Counted from the stretch's first letter, positions 7,973-17,397 are shown. The stretch is DNA of 64,000 bases from Anabaena sp. WA102 (GCF_001277295.1 NZ_CP011456.1:4282001-4346000); one strand, 5' to 3'. Numbers and translations: made by a program. Notes: a model not told the origin generated them from the sequence alone.

Positions 7973-8905
7973 ATGACTAGGTTTATACATGATAAATTCG
8001 CTAAAGACTATCTAGAAGAATTATTAAAAGATTACGGAGAAGTCAAAGCATCAGAAAAAGTCTCAGGAGAAATTAAAGAAATAGATGTTTTATTCACACC
8101 TGCTAAACAACAAACTTCTAAATTACAAATACTGGGCTTACTAGGAAGACTTGCCGAAAATCCTGCAATAATAGAACCATACCGCAATCCAGCTTCTAGC
8201 GATGAAATCTGCGACTGTATTCTCAAGTTATTAGAAGTCAAGGCTTCATTGCGACGAGAAGCCAAAGCCAATAAAATCAAACTTCAGGAGTCAGAAATTC
8301 CTAAATTGTGGATTTTAACCCCCACCATATCTGAAACTCGTTTATCTAGCTTTGGAACTATCCAAAAAGAAGATTGGTTATCGGGAGTACATTTTTTAGC
8401 AGATGCCTTGCGAACAGCAATTGTGGCAATACACCAACTACCACAAACACAGGAGACTTTATGGTTGAGGCTTTTGGGTAGGGGAAGCGTACAATCACAA
8501 GCAATTATCGAGTTGCAGGCGTTACCATTAGATCACCCTTACCAAAAAGCCACCCTGGAATTAGTTTACAACTTGCGCGAAAATTTGAGAGTAAATCAAG
8601 AACTAGAAACAGATGATAGGGAGTTAATTATGCGATTAGAACCATTTTATCAAAGAGATAGAGAACAAGCTAAAGAAGAAGGAAGACAAGAAGGAAGACA
8701 AGAAGGAAAGCAAGAAGGAAAGCAAGAAGGAGAAAAAAACTTAATACTGCGTCTACTACATCGTCGGATTGGGGAAATTGATGCGTTATTAATCGAGCGA
8801 ATTACAGGATTATCAATTGAACAGTTAGAAAATTTAGGAGAGGCATTATTAGACTTTTCTAGTGTTGCTGATTTAGAAGCTTGGTTAACCCAACACTCAA
8901 TTTAA
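7973..8905 (+). CDS. Rpn family PD-(D/E)XK nuclease with C-terminal DUF4351
   Basis: The family start is MTRFIHDKFAKDYLEELLKD at 7973; the longer frame begins 57 bp upstream without conserved residues. The N-terminal domain (EIDVLFTPA..., helices to ~residue 200) matches recombination-promoting nuclease/putative transposase proteins. A hinge of repeated five-residue units (EEGRQ EGRQ EGKQ EGKQ EGEK) follows near residue 225, then a DUF4351 helix-turn (RIGEIDALLIERITGLSIEQ...). These proteins are abundant in cyanobacteria and cleave DNA or promote recombination in Escherichia coli homologues. The repeated hinge is expansion-prone. Confidence 0.82.
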   Translation: MTRFIHDKFAKDYLEELLKDYGEVKASEKVSGEIKEIDVLFTPAKQQTSKLQILGLLGRLAENPAIIEPYRNPASSDEICDCILKLLEVKASLRREAKANKIKLQESEIPKLWILTPTISETRLSSFGTIQKEDWLSGVHFLADALRTAIVAIHQLPQTQETLWLRLLGRGSVQSQAIIELQALPLDHPYQKATLELVYNLRENLRVNQELETDDRELIMRLEPFYQRDREQAKEEGRQEGRQEGKQEGKQEGEKNLILRLLHRRIGEIDALLIERITGLSIEQLENLGEALLDFSSVADLEAWLTQHSI

Positions 8906-8921
8906 TTCATTTTGATTATTA

Positions 8922-8955
8922 GGGAGTTAATTATGCAATTAGAACCATTTTTCAA
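8922..8955 (+). repeat. Short duplication of an internal Rpn segment
   Basis: The stretch AGGGAGTTAATTATG then C-ATTAGAACCATTTT downstream of the Rpn stop repeats a segment inside that gene (8618-8651) with one or two differences. It looks like a relic of a tandem rpn copy or of a slippage event. Confidence 0.55.
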
Positions 8956-8994
8956 ACAACCTATACTTGTCATAATCTAAAAACATTAAATCAG

Positions 8995-9070
8995 GTAGGT
9001 TGGGTTGACGTTAGGAAACCCAACACTTACAGACTTTTGTTGGGTTGCGCTGTCGCTTAACCCAACCTAC
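8995..9070. repeat. GTAGGTTGGGTT palindromic repeat (MITE-like), copy 1
   Basis: The 76-bp segment starts GTAGGTTGGGTTGACG and ends CGCTTAACCCAACCTAC, with internal AAACCCAACA and TGTTGGGTT. The terminal inverted repeat is 12 bp. Two more copies with the same termini but different interiors occur at 25807-25920 and 49732-49825. No coding capacity. Confidence 0.85.
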
Positions 9071-9178
9071 AAAAACTCTTAACTAAACAGTATTGTAATC
9101 ATTAGTGACTTCCACTTGCTAAAATGAAGGGGTATAATTCAATAGAAAAACCTATTTAAAATATCAAATCCTAAAAAC

Positions 9179-9721
9179 ATGAACAACTTTAAAACTCTTT
9201 GTAAAACCCTAGCTATTAGTACAGGAATCTTTTTGTTATCTGTGCCTACTACCTACGGGATACCACCAAAACCCTTGTTAACTGCCAAAACAACCTATAA
9301 TCAAACAGGTTCTTGGGACGCAACTTATTATTTCAAAATCAAATTACCAGAATCTCTGGCTAATTGGCAACTGCAACAGGTTGTTTTAACACAAATAGAA
9401 GGTGTAGAAAATATTAAATTCAATCAGAAAGACAGTTTTGCTTTCATAGAAGCAAGTGGACAAAAAGAAAAGCTAGGTATTACCCTAACAAAGAGTTCAA
9501 CTCAACCACAAACTATCATTGCTACTTTTGATAAACCAGTTTCTGCAAATCAAACAATTATTATCGGTTTAAAACCTTTTTATAATCCCACCAGCGAAGG
9601 TATTTATCTATTTCGAGTTCATGTTATTTCCTCTGGTGAGAAAACGAATGATTTAGTTGTGGGAACTGCCCGGTTGCAATTTTACAATGATTTTGATAAT
9701 CACCTATTTTATCAAAGGTAA
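9179..9721 (+). CDS. DUF2808 domain protein, exported
   Basis: This 180-residue protein has a signal peptide (KTLCKTLAISTGIFLLSVPT, cleavage near TYG-IPP). The mature part is a single beta-rich DUF2808 domain: GSWDATYYFKIKLPESLANW, VVLTQIEGVENIKF, IIIGLKPFYNPTSEGIYLFR. This family is nearly restricted to cyanobacteria, is probably periplasmic, and has no known role. The ATG follows a promoter-like AT-rich stretch. A broken homologue of the C-terminal two-thirds is present at 43441-43759. Confidence 0.85.
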   Translation: MNNFKTLCKTLAISTGIFLLSVPTTYGIPPKPLLTAKTTYNQTGSWDATYYFKIKLPESLANWQLQQVVLTQIEGVENIKFNQKDSFAFIEASGQKEKLGITLTKSSTQPQTIIATFDKPVSANQTIIIGLKPFYNPTSEGIYLFRVHVISSGEKTNDLVVGTARLQFYNDFDNHLFYQR

Positions 9722-9764
9722 AGTGTGTAGGAATTGCTGATTCTTCATGCAAATGCAATATTCA

Positions 9765-10301
9765 TCAATTAGTTAAGAATGCTAGACGACAATTATTCAG
9801 CAGCACATTTAATTCTTGTGCAACTTGTAACGGATTTTTACTTAACATTACAGCTTCATGAGGATTTCTCCCTGTTCTTATAACAGCAGAAATTGCATCT
9901 TGATTAGAAAATCCCCGCACACTAACTAACCAAGCCGCTAATATATGTCCAGTCCGTCCAATTCCACCAGCACAATGCACAACTACTTTTTCATTTTGTT
10001 GATTTGCTGTGATTAAAAAAGGCAATATTTTTTGTGTGAGTGTTTCTAAATCAGATAAATGAAAATCTTCAATTGGTGTCCAACAAACTTGTTGATTACC
10101 AAATTCTTGCCGATATGTATCTAAAAGATGGGCATAATTAGCTAGTTGTTTTTCACTAAGTAAACAGCAAACTCCCTTGATATTTTGGGATTTCATAAAC
10201 TTAATCCAGTCTTCTACTTGCTGATTAGAATATCCAGGTTGAGAAGCACCAAATACTATAGTTTCTTGTTCCCAAGCAGCAGCAAATTTGTACATTTTCA
10301 A
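9765..10301 (-). CDS. Dual-specificity/tyrosine protein phosphatase-like protein
   Basis: This 178-residue soluble protein has the phosphatase loop VVHCAGGIGRTGHILAAWLV around residue 110 (Cys-x5-Arg, as required for the cysteinyl-phosphate mechanism). An aspartate-bearing loop precedes it (PIEDFHLSDLETL). C-terminal helices include GFSNQDAISAVIRTGRNPHE. The likely reaction is removal of phosphate from phospho-Tyr/Ser or a small phosphoester. It starts 4 bp after the end of metX on the same strand, so it is probably co-transcribed with the methionine genes; a direct link to methionine synthesis is not evident. Confidence 0.8.
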   Translation of the reverse strand: MKMYKFAAAWEQETIVFGASQPGYSNQQVEDWIKFMKSQNIKGVCCLLSEKQLANYAHLLDTYRQEFGNQQVCWTPIEDFHLSDLETLTQKILPFLITANQQNEKVVVHCAGGIGRTGHILAAWLVSVRGFSNQDAISAVIRTGRNPHEAVMLSKNPLQVAQELNVLLNNCRLAFLTN

Positions 10302-10305
10302 CTAG

Positions 10306-11385
10306 CTAAATTTTGAATTTTTTTAATTGCTCATCATCTGATTCTTGTCTAAAAGAGACTACCATTTCATTCAATGCTTCCATATCAATTAAAAAAGCAT
10401 CATGTCCGTGAGTTGATTTCAGTAATCCTAGTTGAGCATGAGGAATTAAATCTACTAATTCTTGTTGTTCTACTGGAGGATAAAGAACATCAGAATCAAT
10501 GGAGATAATTAAAGTTGGTTGTTTGATACTTTGCAAAACTGATTGATAATCTTTTCTGTTCCAACTAACATCATGACTGTCCATTGCATGAGTTAATGTA
10601 ATATAGGTATTAGCATCAAAACGTTCTATTAGTTTTTGACCTTGATATTGTAAATAACTAGCGATCGCAAACTTATTAGATTCATCCTGCTGTCTACCAA
10701 AACGATTTGTAAAACTGTCCCAATAACGATAAGTAATCATTGCCATCATCCGCGCTACTGCTAATCCTTGGACTGGTGGTGCATCAATTGTATAGTTTCC
10801 TCCTTGCCAATTTGGATCTATATAAATTGCCTGTCTTTGGGCTTCACTCAAGCCAATAGACCAAGCTGAATGTCTTCCAGGTGATGCCATTGGTGCGATC
10901 GCTCTCACCTTTTTTGGATATAATAAAGCCCATTCTAAAACCTGCATTCCACCCAGCGAACCACCAATTGCTAACCGTAGAGATTTAACTTCCAGATATT
11001 CTAGTAATGCAGCTTGGAGGTGAACCATATCCCTAATTGTAATTCTGGGAAAAGATGCACCATAAATATTTCCTGTATTTGGGTTAATAGAAGTTGCTCC
11101 AGTTGTACCGTAACAACTTCCTAAAATGTTGCTGCACACAATAAAATCCTGGTCAGAATCAAAGACTTTTCCTGAACCAAACAAATCTCCCCACCAGTCG
11201 TCAGCGTCAGCAGAACCAGTTAGAGCATGACAAATTAAGACTCCATTATCGCCGTTTGCGTTTAATTTTCCCCAAGTGCGATAAGCAACCTGAACATCAA
11301 TTAATACTTCACCAGATTCTAATGAAAATGGTGCTGACAATTGGTAAAACTGGTTTTTTGATGAAATGAAGTCTAAGTATTTCAT
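10306..11385 (-). CDS. metX: Homoserine O-acetyltransferase
   Basis: This 359-residue alpha/beta-hydrolase-fold enzyme activates L-homoserine with acetyl-CoA for methionine synthesis. It has the nucleophile elbow AIGGSLGGMQVLEWA (catalytic Ser near residue 143), Asp in IISIDSDVLYPP, and His in STHGHDAFLID. The N-terminal block VAYRTWGKLNANGDNGVLIC then HALTGSADADDWWGDLFG is diagnostic of MetX, though some homologues use succinyl-CoA instead. It lies downstream of metY in the same direction, which supplies the next step by direct sulfhydrylation. A hairpin repeat lies in the 75-bp gap. Confidence 0.93.
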   Translation of the reverse strand: MKYLDFISSKNQFYQLSAPFSLESGEVLIDVQVAYRTWGKLNANGDNGVLICHALTGSADADDWWGDLFGSGKVFDSDQDFIVCSNILGSCYGTTGATSINPNTGNIYGASFPRITIRDMVHLQAALLEYLEVKSLRLAIGGSLGGMQVLEWALLYPKKVRAIAPMASPGRHSAWSIGLSEAQRQAIYIDPNWQGGNYTIDAPPVQGLAVARMMAMITYRYWDSFTNRFGRQQDESNKFAIASYLQYQGQKLIERFDANTYITLTHAMDSHDVSWNRKDYQSVLQSIKQPTLIISIDSDVLYPPVEQQELVDLIPHAQLGLLKSTHGHDAFLIDMEALNEMVVSFRQESDDEQLKKFKI

Positions 11386-11412
11386 AAAATTAGCAATTAG
11401 CTATAGATCCCC

Positions 11413-11445
11413 AGATCCCCGATTTCTTAAAGAAGTCGGGGATCT
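11413..11445. repeat. AGATCCCC...GGGGATCT hairpin repeat, copy 1
   Basis: The inverted repeat AGATCCCCGATTTCTT / AAGAAGTCGGGGATCT has almost no loop. It is followed on the + strand by TTTTTC and sits between metY and metX. It may end or attenuate transcripts or be a mobile hairpin; the same arms occur at 17365-17397 and 43337-43402. Confidence 0.8.
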
Positions 11446-11460
11446 TTTTCTTTTGGTATA

Positions 11461-12765
11461 TTAGCCAGAAATCTTCTTAAATGCCTGTTCAAAGTCCTCC
11501 TTAATATCGTCAATATGTTCAATTCCCACAGATACCCGCACTAAATCTGGTGTCACACCAGCCGAAATTTGTTCACTATCACTTAGCTGTTGATGAGTTG
11601 TAGAAGCAGGATGAATAACAAGGGTTTTTGCATCACCGACATTTGCCAAATGACTAGCTAATTTCACATTACTAATGAAAGCTTTACCTGCTTCTAATCC
11701 ACCTTTGATACCAAAATTAAGAACTCCTCCAAAGCCATGTCGAAGATATTTCTTTGCTCGTTGATGATATGGATGATTGGGAAGTCCTGGATAATTAACC
11801 CATGCTACTTGCTCTTGTTGTTCTAACCATTTGGCTAATTCTAAAGCATTGTTGATATGACGTTCTACACGCAGGGAAAGAGTTTCTAATCCTTGCAGTA
11901 ATAGAAAAGCGTTAAATGGACTCAATGCTGCTCCTAAATCTCGTAATCCTTCGACTCTGGCACGAATAATAAAAGCAATGTTACCAAATTGACTACCTTT
12001 CCCAAATACTTCTTGAAAATTCAATCCATGATAACCAGGGGAAGGTTCAGTAAAGAGGGGAAATTTGCCGTTACCCCAATCAAATTTACCAGAATCAACT
12101 ATGACACCACCAATAGATGTACCATGCCCACCTATCCACTTAGTAGCAGATTCTACGATAATATCTGCACCATGTTCAATTGGTCGTGCTACATATCCAC
12201 CTGCACCGAAGGTATTATCTACAATTAAAGGAATGCCGTTTTCATGGGCAATTTGAGCTAAAACAGCAAAGTCTGGGATATTGAATTGGGGATTACCAAT
12301 GGTTTCGACATACAAGGCTTTTGTGTTTTCATCAATTGCCTGACGGAAATTTTCTGGATCATCTCCTTCCACAAATTTGACATTAATTCCCAATCGTGGA
12401 AGAGTAACTTTGAACTGGTTATAAGTTCCCCCATAAAGGAAACTGGTAGAAACTATATTATCTCCTGCTTGAGCGATCGTACTTATTGCCAAAAATTGTG
12501 CCGCTTGACCGCTTGCAGTGGCTAAAGCTGCTACACCCCCTTCTAATGCTGCAATTCTTTTTTCAAATACATCCGTTGTCGGATTCATAATCCGGGTATA
12601 AATGTTACCAAATTCCTGGAGAGCAAATAACCGCGCTCCATGTTCAGCATCATCAAAAACGTAGGAAGTGGTTTGATAAATTGGTACAGCACGGGCATTA
12701 GTACCAGGTGCAGGTTTTTGTCCAGCATGGACTTGTAGGGTTTCAAAACGATAATTTTCTGACAT
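11461..12765 (-). CDS. metY: O-acetylhomoserine sulfhydrylase
   Basis: This 434-residue cytosolic Cys/Met-metabolism PLP enzyme converts O-acetylhomoserine and sulfide to homocysteine. The start ENYRFETLQVHAGQKPAPGT and the block YQTTSYVFDDAEHGARLFAL are typical of MetY. The PLP lysine lies in ESATKWIGGHGTSIGG near residue 209. The C-terminal VGIEHIDDIKEDFEQA is complete. It precedes metX on the same strand, so together they make a direct-sulfhydrylation methionine route. No copy of the 27-bp dyad was seen upstream, unlike the organosulfur genes. Confidence 0.93.
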   Translation of the reverse strand: MSENYRFETLQVHAGQKPAPGTNARAVPIYQTTSYVFDDAEHGARLFALQEFGNIYTRIMNPTTDVFEKRIAALEGGVAALATASGQAAQFLAISTIAQAGDNIVSTSFLYGGTYNQFKVTLPRLGINVKFVEGDDPENFRQAIDENTKALYVETIGNPQFNIPDFAVLAQIAHENGIPLIVDNTFGAGGYVARPIEHGADIIVESATKWIGGHGTSIGGVIVDSGKFDWGNGKFPLFTEPSPGYHGLNFQEVFGKGSQFGNIAFIIRARVEGLRDLGAALSPFNAFLLLQGLETLSLRVERHINNALELAKWLEQQEQVAWVNYPGLPNHPYHQRAKKYLRHGFGGVLNFGIKGGLEAGKAFISNVKLASHLANVGDAKTLVIHPASTTHQQLSDSEQISAGVTPDLVRVSVGIEHIDDIKEDFEQAFKKISG

Positions 12766-12908
12766 AGTTAGTATTTAAATAGGTTGACTATCAAAACATG
12801 AAATTTGGACTTACGCAAAACCTCTCAAACTCTTATTTCTCTGCGTCCTCTGCGCCTCTGCGGTTGGTTTGTCCGTAATTTCTGCGTAAGTTCTAGAAAT
12901 ATTGAAAC

Positions 12909-13742
12909 TCACACTCCATACTGTTTAAACCATACCTGGAGTCTTTGCCAACCATCCTGGGCTTCTTTTTCGCGGTAAGAAGGGCGATAATCGGCAAAAA
13001 AGGCGTGAGGTGCATCAGGATAAACAATTATCTCTGATTTATTGCTACTAGATTTGAGTTTTTCTCGTATTTGTTCTACTGTGTCCACAGGAATACCTGT
13101 ATCTTGACCTCCATAGAGTCCCAGCACGGGGACTTTTAACTCAGAAGCAATATCAACAGGGTGTTTAGGCTGTAGTTCGGTTACATTGCCTACCAATCTT
13201 CCATACCAAGCCACACCTGCTTTTACGTTGGGATTATGTGCTGCATATAACCAAGTGATTCGACCACCCCAGCAAAAACCCGTAATTGCTAATTTATCAG
13301 CGTTACCCTTGGCTGATTTTACAGCCCAAGTAACAATATCATCTAAATCTGATAAGACTTGAGCATCGGGAATTTTGGACACAATTGCGCGAATTTCGTC
13401 AATATTGCTTAATTTTGACACATCACCTTGACGGATAAATAGTTCAGGGGCGATCGCTAAATACCCTAATTTAGCAAAGCGTCTAACAACATCCTGTATA
13501 TGTTCATGAACACCAAATATTTCTTGAATTACTAAAACAATGGGGAAATTTTCACCTTTTTCTGGTTGCGCTCTATATGCCGGAATTTCCCCACCCTCAA
13601 CGGGAATTTTCACCCCTCCCGCAATTAATCCTTTTGTATCTGTGGTAATTACTTTAGCAAAAACAGGTTGTACGGCTAAAGCAAAACCAGTTGTTAAGGC
13701 AGCAGTGGCAATAAATTCACGCCGTGTTATTTCTTTGATCAT
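12909..13742 (-). CDS. Dienelactone hydrolase family protein, Tat-exported
   Basis: This 277-residue alpha/beta hydrolase has a twin-arginine-like leader (TRREFIATAALTTGFALA), so it is probably periplasmic. The DLH triad is visible: nucleophile Cys in ITGFCWGGRI (~residue 150), Asp in GLYGGQDTGIP and His in DAPHAFFADYRP. Family members open lactone rings such as dienelactone; many are general carboxylesterases. It stands between metY and an SsuA-like gene on the same strand, with STRR-like AT-rich gaps either side, and no operon is certain. Confidence 0.85.
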   Translation of the reverse strand: MIKEITRREFIATAALTTGFALAVQPVFAKVITTDTKGLIAGGVKIPVEGGEIPAYRAQPEKGENFPIVLVIQEIFGVHEHIQDVVRRFAKLGYLAIAPELFIRQGDVSKLSNIDEIRAIVSKIPDAQVLSDLDDIVTWAVKSAKGNADKLAITGFCWGGRITWLYAAHNPNVKAGVAWYGRLVGNVTELQPKHPVDIASELKVPVLGLYGGQDTGIPVDTVEQIREKLKSSSNKSEIIVYPDAPHAFFADYRPSYREKEAQDGWQRLQVWFKQYGV

Positions 13743-13860
13743 TTTTAATTACCTTGATTTATTTTTTTCTCACGCAGAGGCGCTCCAGACACAGAGAGAG
13801 TAAAGGCAGATTTTTAGAAATAATTGATAATTAGTAATTTTTCTATTACCAATTACCAAA

Positions 13861-14949
13861 TTATTTATTAGCTTGCCAAACTATTTCCTTAACCTTGACT
13901 TCTTTAGGAATCAATTTGATCTTATAGAAAGCATCAGCAATTTCTTGTTGTTTCGTAATTATTTCATCTGTTAGGGGTAATACACCATACTCACGCCGCT
14001 TTTCGGCTATTTCTAAAACAGCAGCATCTATACCTAATATAGGTGATAGTAACTTAGCAACTTCAGGTGGATTATTTTTTGTCCAGTCGCTTACTTTCTT
14101 AACTTCATCAATAACCGTTTTCAGAGTATCTAAATTGCTATCAGCAAAAGATTTAGCAGCCAGATAATAACCACGATTAGGTGCTAATCCAGTCGCATCT
14201 GTTAAAGTGCGGACACTTATTGCTTTCTCGGCTGCTGCTAAGTAGGGGTCCCAAATAGCCCAAGCATCCACCTTTTTACTTTCAAAAGCAGCGCGAGCAT
14301 CGGCTGGTTTAAGACCCATAGGTTCGATATCTTTATATTGTAATCCTGCTTTTTCCAATGCTTTTACTACTAAATAATTAGTATTAGAGCCTTTAGCAAA
14401 AGCAACTTTTTTACCTTTGAGATCAGCCACACTTTTAATAGGTGAATCTTGAGGAACAATAATCGCTTCAGCTTTGGTACTCAATGGATCATAAGCAACA
14501 TAAACAAACGGTGTACCTCCTGATTGGGCAAATACAGGGGGCGCTTCTCCTGTGTAACCAAAGTCAATACTTCCCGCATTTAAAGCTTCTAACATGGGTG
14601 GACCGGCGGGAAATTCAGTCCAAGTGACAGAAGCACCAGAGGCTTTTAAAGCTTTTTCTAATTCCCCTTTGGCTTTTAATGCGTAGAGGACAGTTGCAGC
14701 TTTTTGATAGCCAATACGAACCACTGTACTGTTAGAAGTTGGACTTGAAATAGCGGTTTTAGTTGTTTGCGCTGTCTGAGTTGTCCCAGTATTCTCGCTT
14801 GTGTTAGGAGAACAAGCCGAAATAACAAAAGTCAAACTTAGTCCAACTGCAAATAGTAAGGAAAGAGTGTGGATGTTCTGCTTTTGATATTTTTTTAGGA
14901 AGGTGATTCCAGCTTCCAATAGTCGGAATGGAGAAAATTTAGTCAACAT
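13861..14949 (-). CDS. Aliphatic sulfonate ABC transporter substrate-binding lipoprotein (SsuA-like)
   Basis: This 362-residue protein has an N-terminal hydrophobic segment ending in the lipobox-like FVISACSPN, so it is likely a lipoprotein. SsuA/NrtT-type features follow: VRIGYQKAATVLYALKAKGE, FPAGPPMLEALNAGSIDFGY then TGEAPPVFAQ, and WAIWDPYLAAAEKA. Such proteins bind sulfonates or taurine in the periplasm for an SsuBC transporter. It is divergently placed from an SDR gene, and the shared 210-bp gap carries a copy of the 27-bp dyad 56 bp upstream of this start. No permease gene is adjacent. Confidence 0.88.
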   Translation of the reverse strand: MLTKFSPFRLLEAGITFLKKYQKQNIHTLSLLFAVGLSLTFVISACSPNTSENTGTTQTAQTTKTAISSPTSNSTVVRIGYQKAATVLYALKAKGELEKALKASGASVTWTEFPAGPPMLEALNAGSIDFGYTGEAPPVFAQSGGTPFVYVAYDPLSTKAEAIIVPQDSPIKSVADLKGKKVAFAKGSNTNYLVVKALEKAGLQYKDIEPMGLKPADARAAFESKKVDAWAIWDPYLAAAEKAISVRTLTDATGLAPNRGYYLAAKSFADSNLDTLKTVIDEVKKVSDWTKNNPPEVAKLLSPILGIDAAVLEIAEKRREYGVLPLTDEIITKQQEIADAFYKIKLIPKEVKVKEIVWQANK

Positions 14950-15004
14950 TACTCTGGTGTTAAGGTCAATAGAATATTTGGACTCAAGTTAATTTATCAC
15001 AAAA

Positions 15005-15031
15005 CTACAGTATATCAATCAGTTTACCGTA
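15005..15031 (+). promoter_or_regulatory. 27-bp dyad (sulfur-regulon candidate operator), copy A
   Basis: The arms CTACAGTAT and TTTACCGTA are separated as in the other copies. It lies between the divergent SsuA-like gene (start 14949) and the SDR gene (start ~15161), so it could serve both. See the regulon finding. Confidence 0.65.
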
Positions 15032-15160
15032 TTTTTTTCTTAGAGTATCACATAGAGGTTATTTTTGTTGCTTTTTCTAGTGATCTGTGAGATGCTTGAT
15101 TTTAAATCAACAGTATTTGTATCAAGATACCGTATTTTAACTAATCAAGGGATGTTCGCT

Positions 15161-15910
15161 ATGGCAAGTAAATTAGAAGGAAAAGTCGCCATTGTTACCG
15201 GGGCTTCTTCGGGAATTGGGGAAGCTACAGCTATTTCACTCGCAGCAGAAGGAGCAAAAGTAATAATTGCAGCTAGAAGGGGAGAGCGTTTAGAAGCAGT
15301 AGCAAAACATATTACTGAAAATGGTGGACAAGTATTACCTGTTGTTGCAGATATTACCGATGAAGTACAAGTTAAAAATTTGATCCAAAAAGCTCATGCA
15401 GAATTTGGGCGCGTCGATATTTTGGTAAATAATGCAGGTATATCATTTCCAGGTAGGATTGAAAATGCAGATCCGTCAAACTGGCGGAAAATGATTGATA
15501 TTAATGTTTTGGCGTTAATGTACGCAACTCACACAGTTTTACCTATTTTTAAAGCGCAAAAATCAGGACATATCGTTAATATTTCATCCGTCGCTGGACG
15601 CATTGCCCGTGCAGGAATGGCAGCTTACAATGTAACTAAATGGGGTGTAAATGCCTTTTCGGAAGCATTAAGACAGGAAGTATATCAAGACAATATCCGC
15701 GTTACTATCATCGAGCCTGGTTTAGTAGAAACAGAAATTGATCAGCATATTACCGATGTAGTAGCAAAGCAGGAAATTGCAGCCAGACGGAAAGCAATTA
15801 CACCATTACAAAGTGAAGATATCGCAGCAGCAATAGTTTATGCTGTTACCCAACCACAGCACGTAAATGTAAATGAAATCTTAATTCGTCCAACTCAGCA
15901 AGATCGGTAA
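15161..15910 (+). CDS. Short-chain dehydrogenase/reductase
   Basis: This SDR of about 249 residues starts MASKLEGKVAIVTGASSGIG. A start 9 bp earlier, or the long frame from 15065, would add unconserved residues. It has the cofactor site TGASSGIGEAT, NNAGIS, a catalytic Ser in NISSVAG and YNVTKWG (Tyr and Lys present). The acidic/basic switch around AARRGERLE suggests NADPH preference. The closest type is the YdfG/serine 3-dehydrogenase-like group that oxidises or reduces small hydroxy compounds. It is followed 28 bp later by an MFS gene in the same direction, and a dyad operator lies upstream. Confidence 0.88.
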   Translation: MASKLEGKVAIVTGASSGIGEATAISLAAEGAKVIIAARRGERLEAVAKHITENGGQVLPVVADITDEVQVKNLIQKAHAEFGRVDILVNNAGISFPGRIENADPSNWRKMIDINVLALMYATHTVLPIFKAQKSGHIVNISSVAGRIARAGMAAYNVTKWGVNAFSEALRQEVYQDNIRVTIIEPGLVETEIDQHITDVVAKQEIAARRKAITPLQSEDIAAAIVYAVTQPQHVNVNEILIRPTQQDR

Positions 15911-15938
15911 TGACTATACCTGAAAATAGGTAATATTA

Positions 15939-17246
15939 ATGTTAGAAGAAAATAGCACATCATTAAAGAAAAGCAACAAAATATTTGCTTTTTTGAAAAT
16001 TTCACCTGCAATTAAATCACCCAATTTATCTGGTTTTCTCATTGGAGAAAGCGTGTCTTTTTTCGGCTCTTGGATGACACAAATTGCTTTAGTATGGATG
16101 GTTTATCAATTGACAAATTCAGCCATGTTAGTTGGTATAGCTGGCTTTAGCAATCAAGCTATGGGTTTGGTGATTACGCCATTGGTAGGAGTATTACTAG
16201 ATAGATGGAATTTAAAGTATGTTTTATTAACTACTCAGATAGTATCTATTCTTTTATCTTCATTACTAACTTTTTTAACTATTAGTAATCAGATAAATTT
16301 TACAGATATTATTATCATTGGTATTCTTCAAGGCATAGTCAAAGCTTTTGATTTACCAGCACGTCAAGTAACTATTCCTAGATTAGTAGAAAATAGAAGT
16401 GATACTTATAGTGCAATGGCTGTGCATTCATTTTTAATTAATACAGCTAAATTTGTCAGTCCGATGATTGGGGGTTTGATAATTGCTAGAAATGGAGCAG
16501 GTTTATGTTTTTTAGTAGATGCTATTAGCTATTTGCCTTTTATAGTAGCTATCTTAACTATGCGGATAAAACCAAATATCAATAATTTATCTACATCAAA
16601 ATCTCCAAAAATTTGGCATAACTTGAAAGAAGGATTTATTTTTGTCTATAATTTCGTGCCTATTAAATCTATTTTAATATTGCAAATTATAATTTGCTTT
16701 ATGGCAATGACTTATGTAAATCTTCTACCGATATTTGCCAAAGAAGTGCTAAAAGGCAATGCAGAAACAATGGGTTTTCTGATGACTTCTACAGCTTTGG
16801 GTTCTATATTTTCGGGGATTTATCTCATGCAGCGTAAGAAAGTAATAGGACTAGAAAAGGTTATGGCAATTTCTACTTTAGTCTTGGGAGTATCATTAAT
16901 ATTATTTTCTCTCTCAACACAGCTAGAAATTTGTTTGGTATTAATCTTTATTGTGGGATTAACTAACACCTTAACTCTAGCTTCAATTAGTAATTTTCTG
17001 CAACTAATTCTTGTGGAAGAAGATAAAAGAGGACGAGTAACCAGTATATTTATGACTACTTTTTTGGGAATACTACCTTTTGGTAATTTATTTTTTGGAG
17101 GATTAGCAAATTATATTGGCGTTGCTAATGCCTTATTATTTGGTGGTGTTTGTTGTATTTTGGGAGCTTGTTTTTTTACTAGACAAATCTCAGAGATTAG
17201 AACAGTGGTAAACCCCATATATCAAGAAATGGGATTAATTTCTTAG
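15939..17246 (+). CDS. MFS transporter (EntS-like)
   Basis: This 435-residue inner-membrane protein has about twelve hydrophobic segments. The first is preceded by the EntS/MFS_3-type block SPNLSGFLIGESVSFFGSWM then TQIALVWMVYQLT, and the loop LLDRWNLKYVLLTTQIVS lies between TM2 and TM3. It is probably an exporter of a small molecule. Its position directly behind the SDR gene and beneath the dyad operator suggests a role in handling an organosulfur compound or by-product, but the substrate is not readable. Confidence 0.82.
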   Translation: MLEENSTSLKKSNKIFAFLKISPAIKSPNLSGFLIGESVSFFGSWMTQIALVWMVYQLTNSAMLVGIAGFSNQAMGLVITPLVGVLLDRWNLKYVLLTTQIVSILLSSLLTFLTISNQINFTDIIIIGILQGIVKAFDLPARQVTIPRLVENRSDTYSAMAVHSFLINTAKFVSPMIGGLIIARNGAGLCFLVDAISYLPFIVAILTMRIKPNINNLSTSKSPKIWHNLKEGFIFVYNFVPIKSILILQIIICFMAMTYVNLLPIFAKEVLKGNAETMGFLMTSTALGSIFSGIYLMQRKKVIGLEKVMAISTLVLGVSLILFSLSTQLEICLVLIFIVGLTNTLTLASISNFLQLILVEEDKRGRVTSIFMTTFLGILPFGNLFFGGLANYIGVANALLFGGVCCILGACFFTRQISEIRTVVNPIYQEMGLIS

Positions 17247-17364
17247 TCAGCATAGAACTTACAGATGATGTTATCGAAGCCGTGATTATTATGTGTGTAT
17301 GGGTAATTTATGAATTATCCCTACTTTGGTGATTTTTTGAGTACAGCCTATTTCATTCAAATTC

Positions 17365-17397
17365 AGATCCCCGACTTCTCTAAGAAGTCGGGGATCT
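17365..17397. repeat. AGATCCCC...GGGGATCT hairpin repeat, copy 2
   Basis: AGATCCCCGACTTCT, three bases, AGAAGTCGGGGATCT: a near-perfect 15-bp stem followed by TTGTTG. It lies downstream of the MFS gene in a 357-bp gap that otherwise holds only AT-rich DNA and an operator-like dyad; it may act as a bidirectional terminator. Confidence 0.85.

Noticed and set aside
12830..13800. CTCTGCG/CGCAGAGG stretches near 1820, 12845, 13770 and 27630
   Set aside because: Common short dispersed words in cyanobacterial intergenic DNA; too short and variable here to list as elements.
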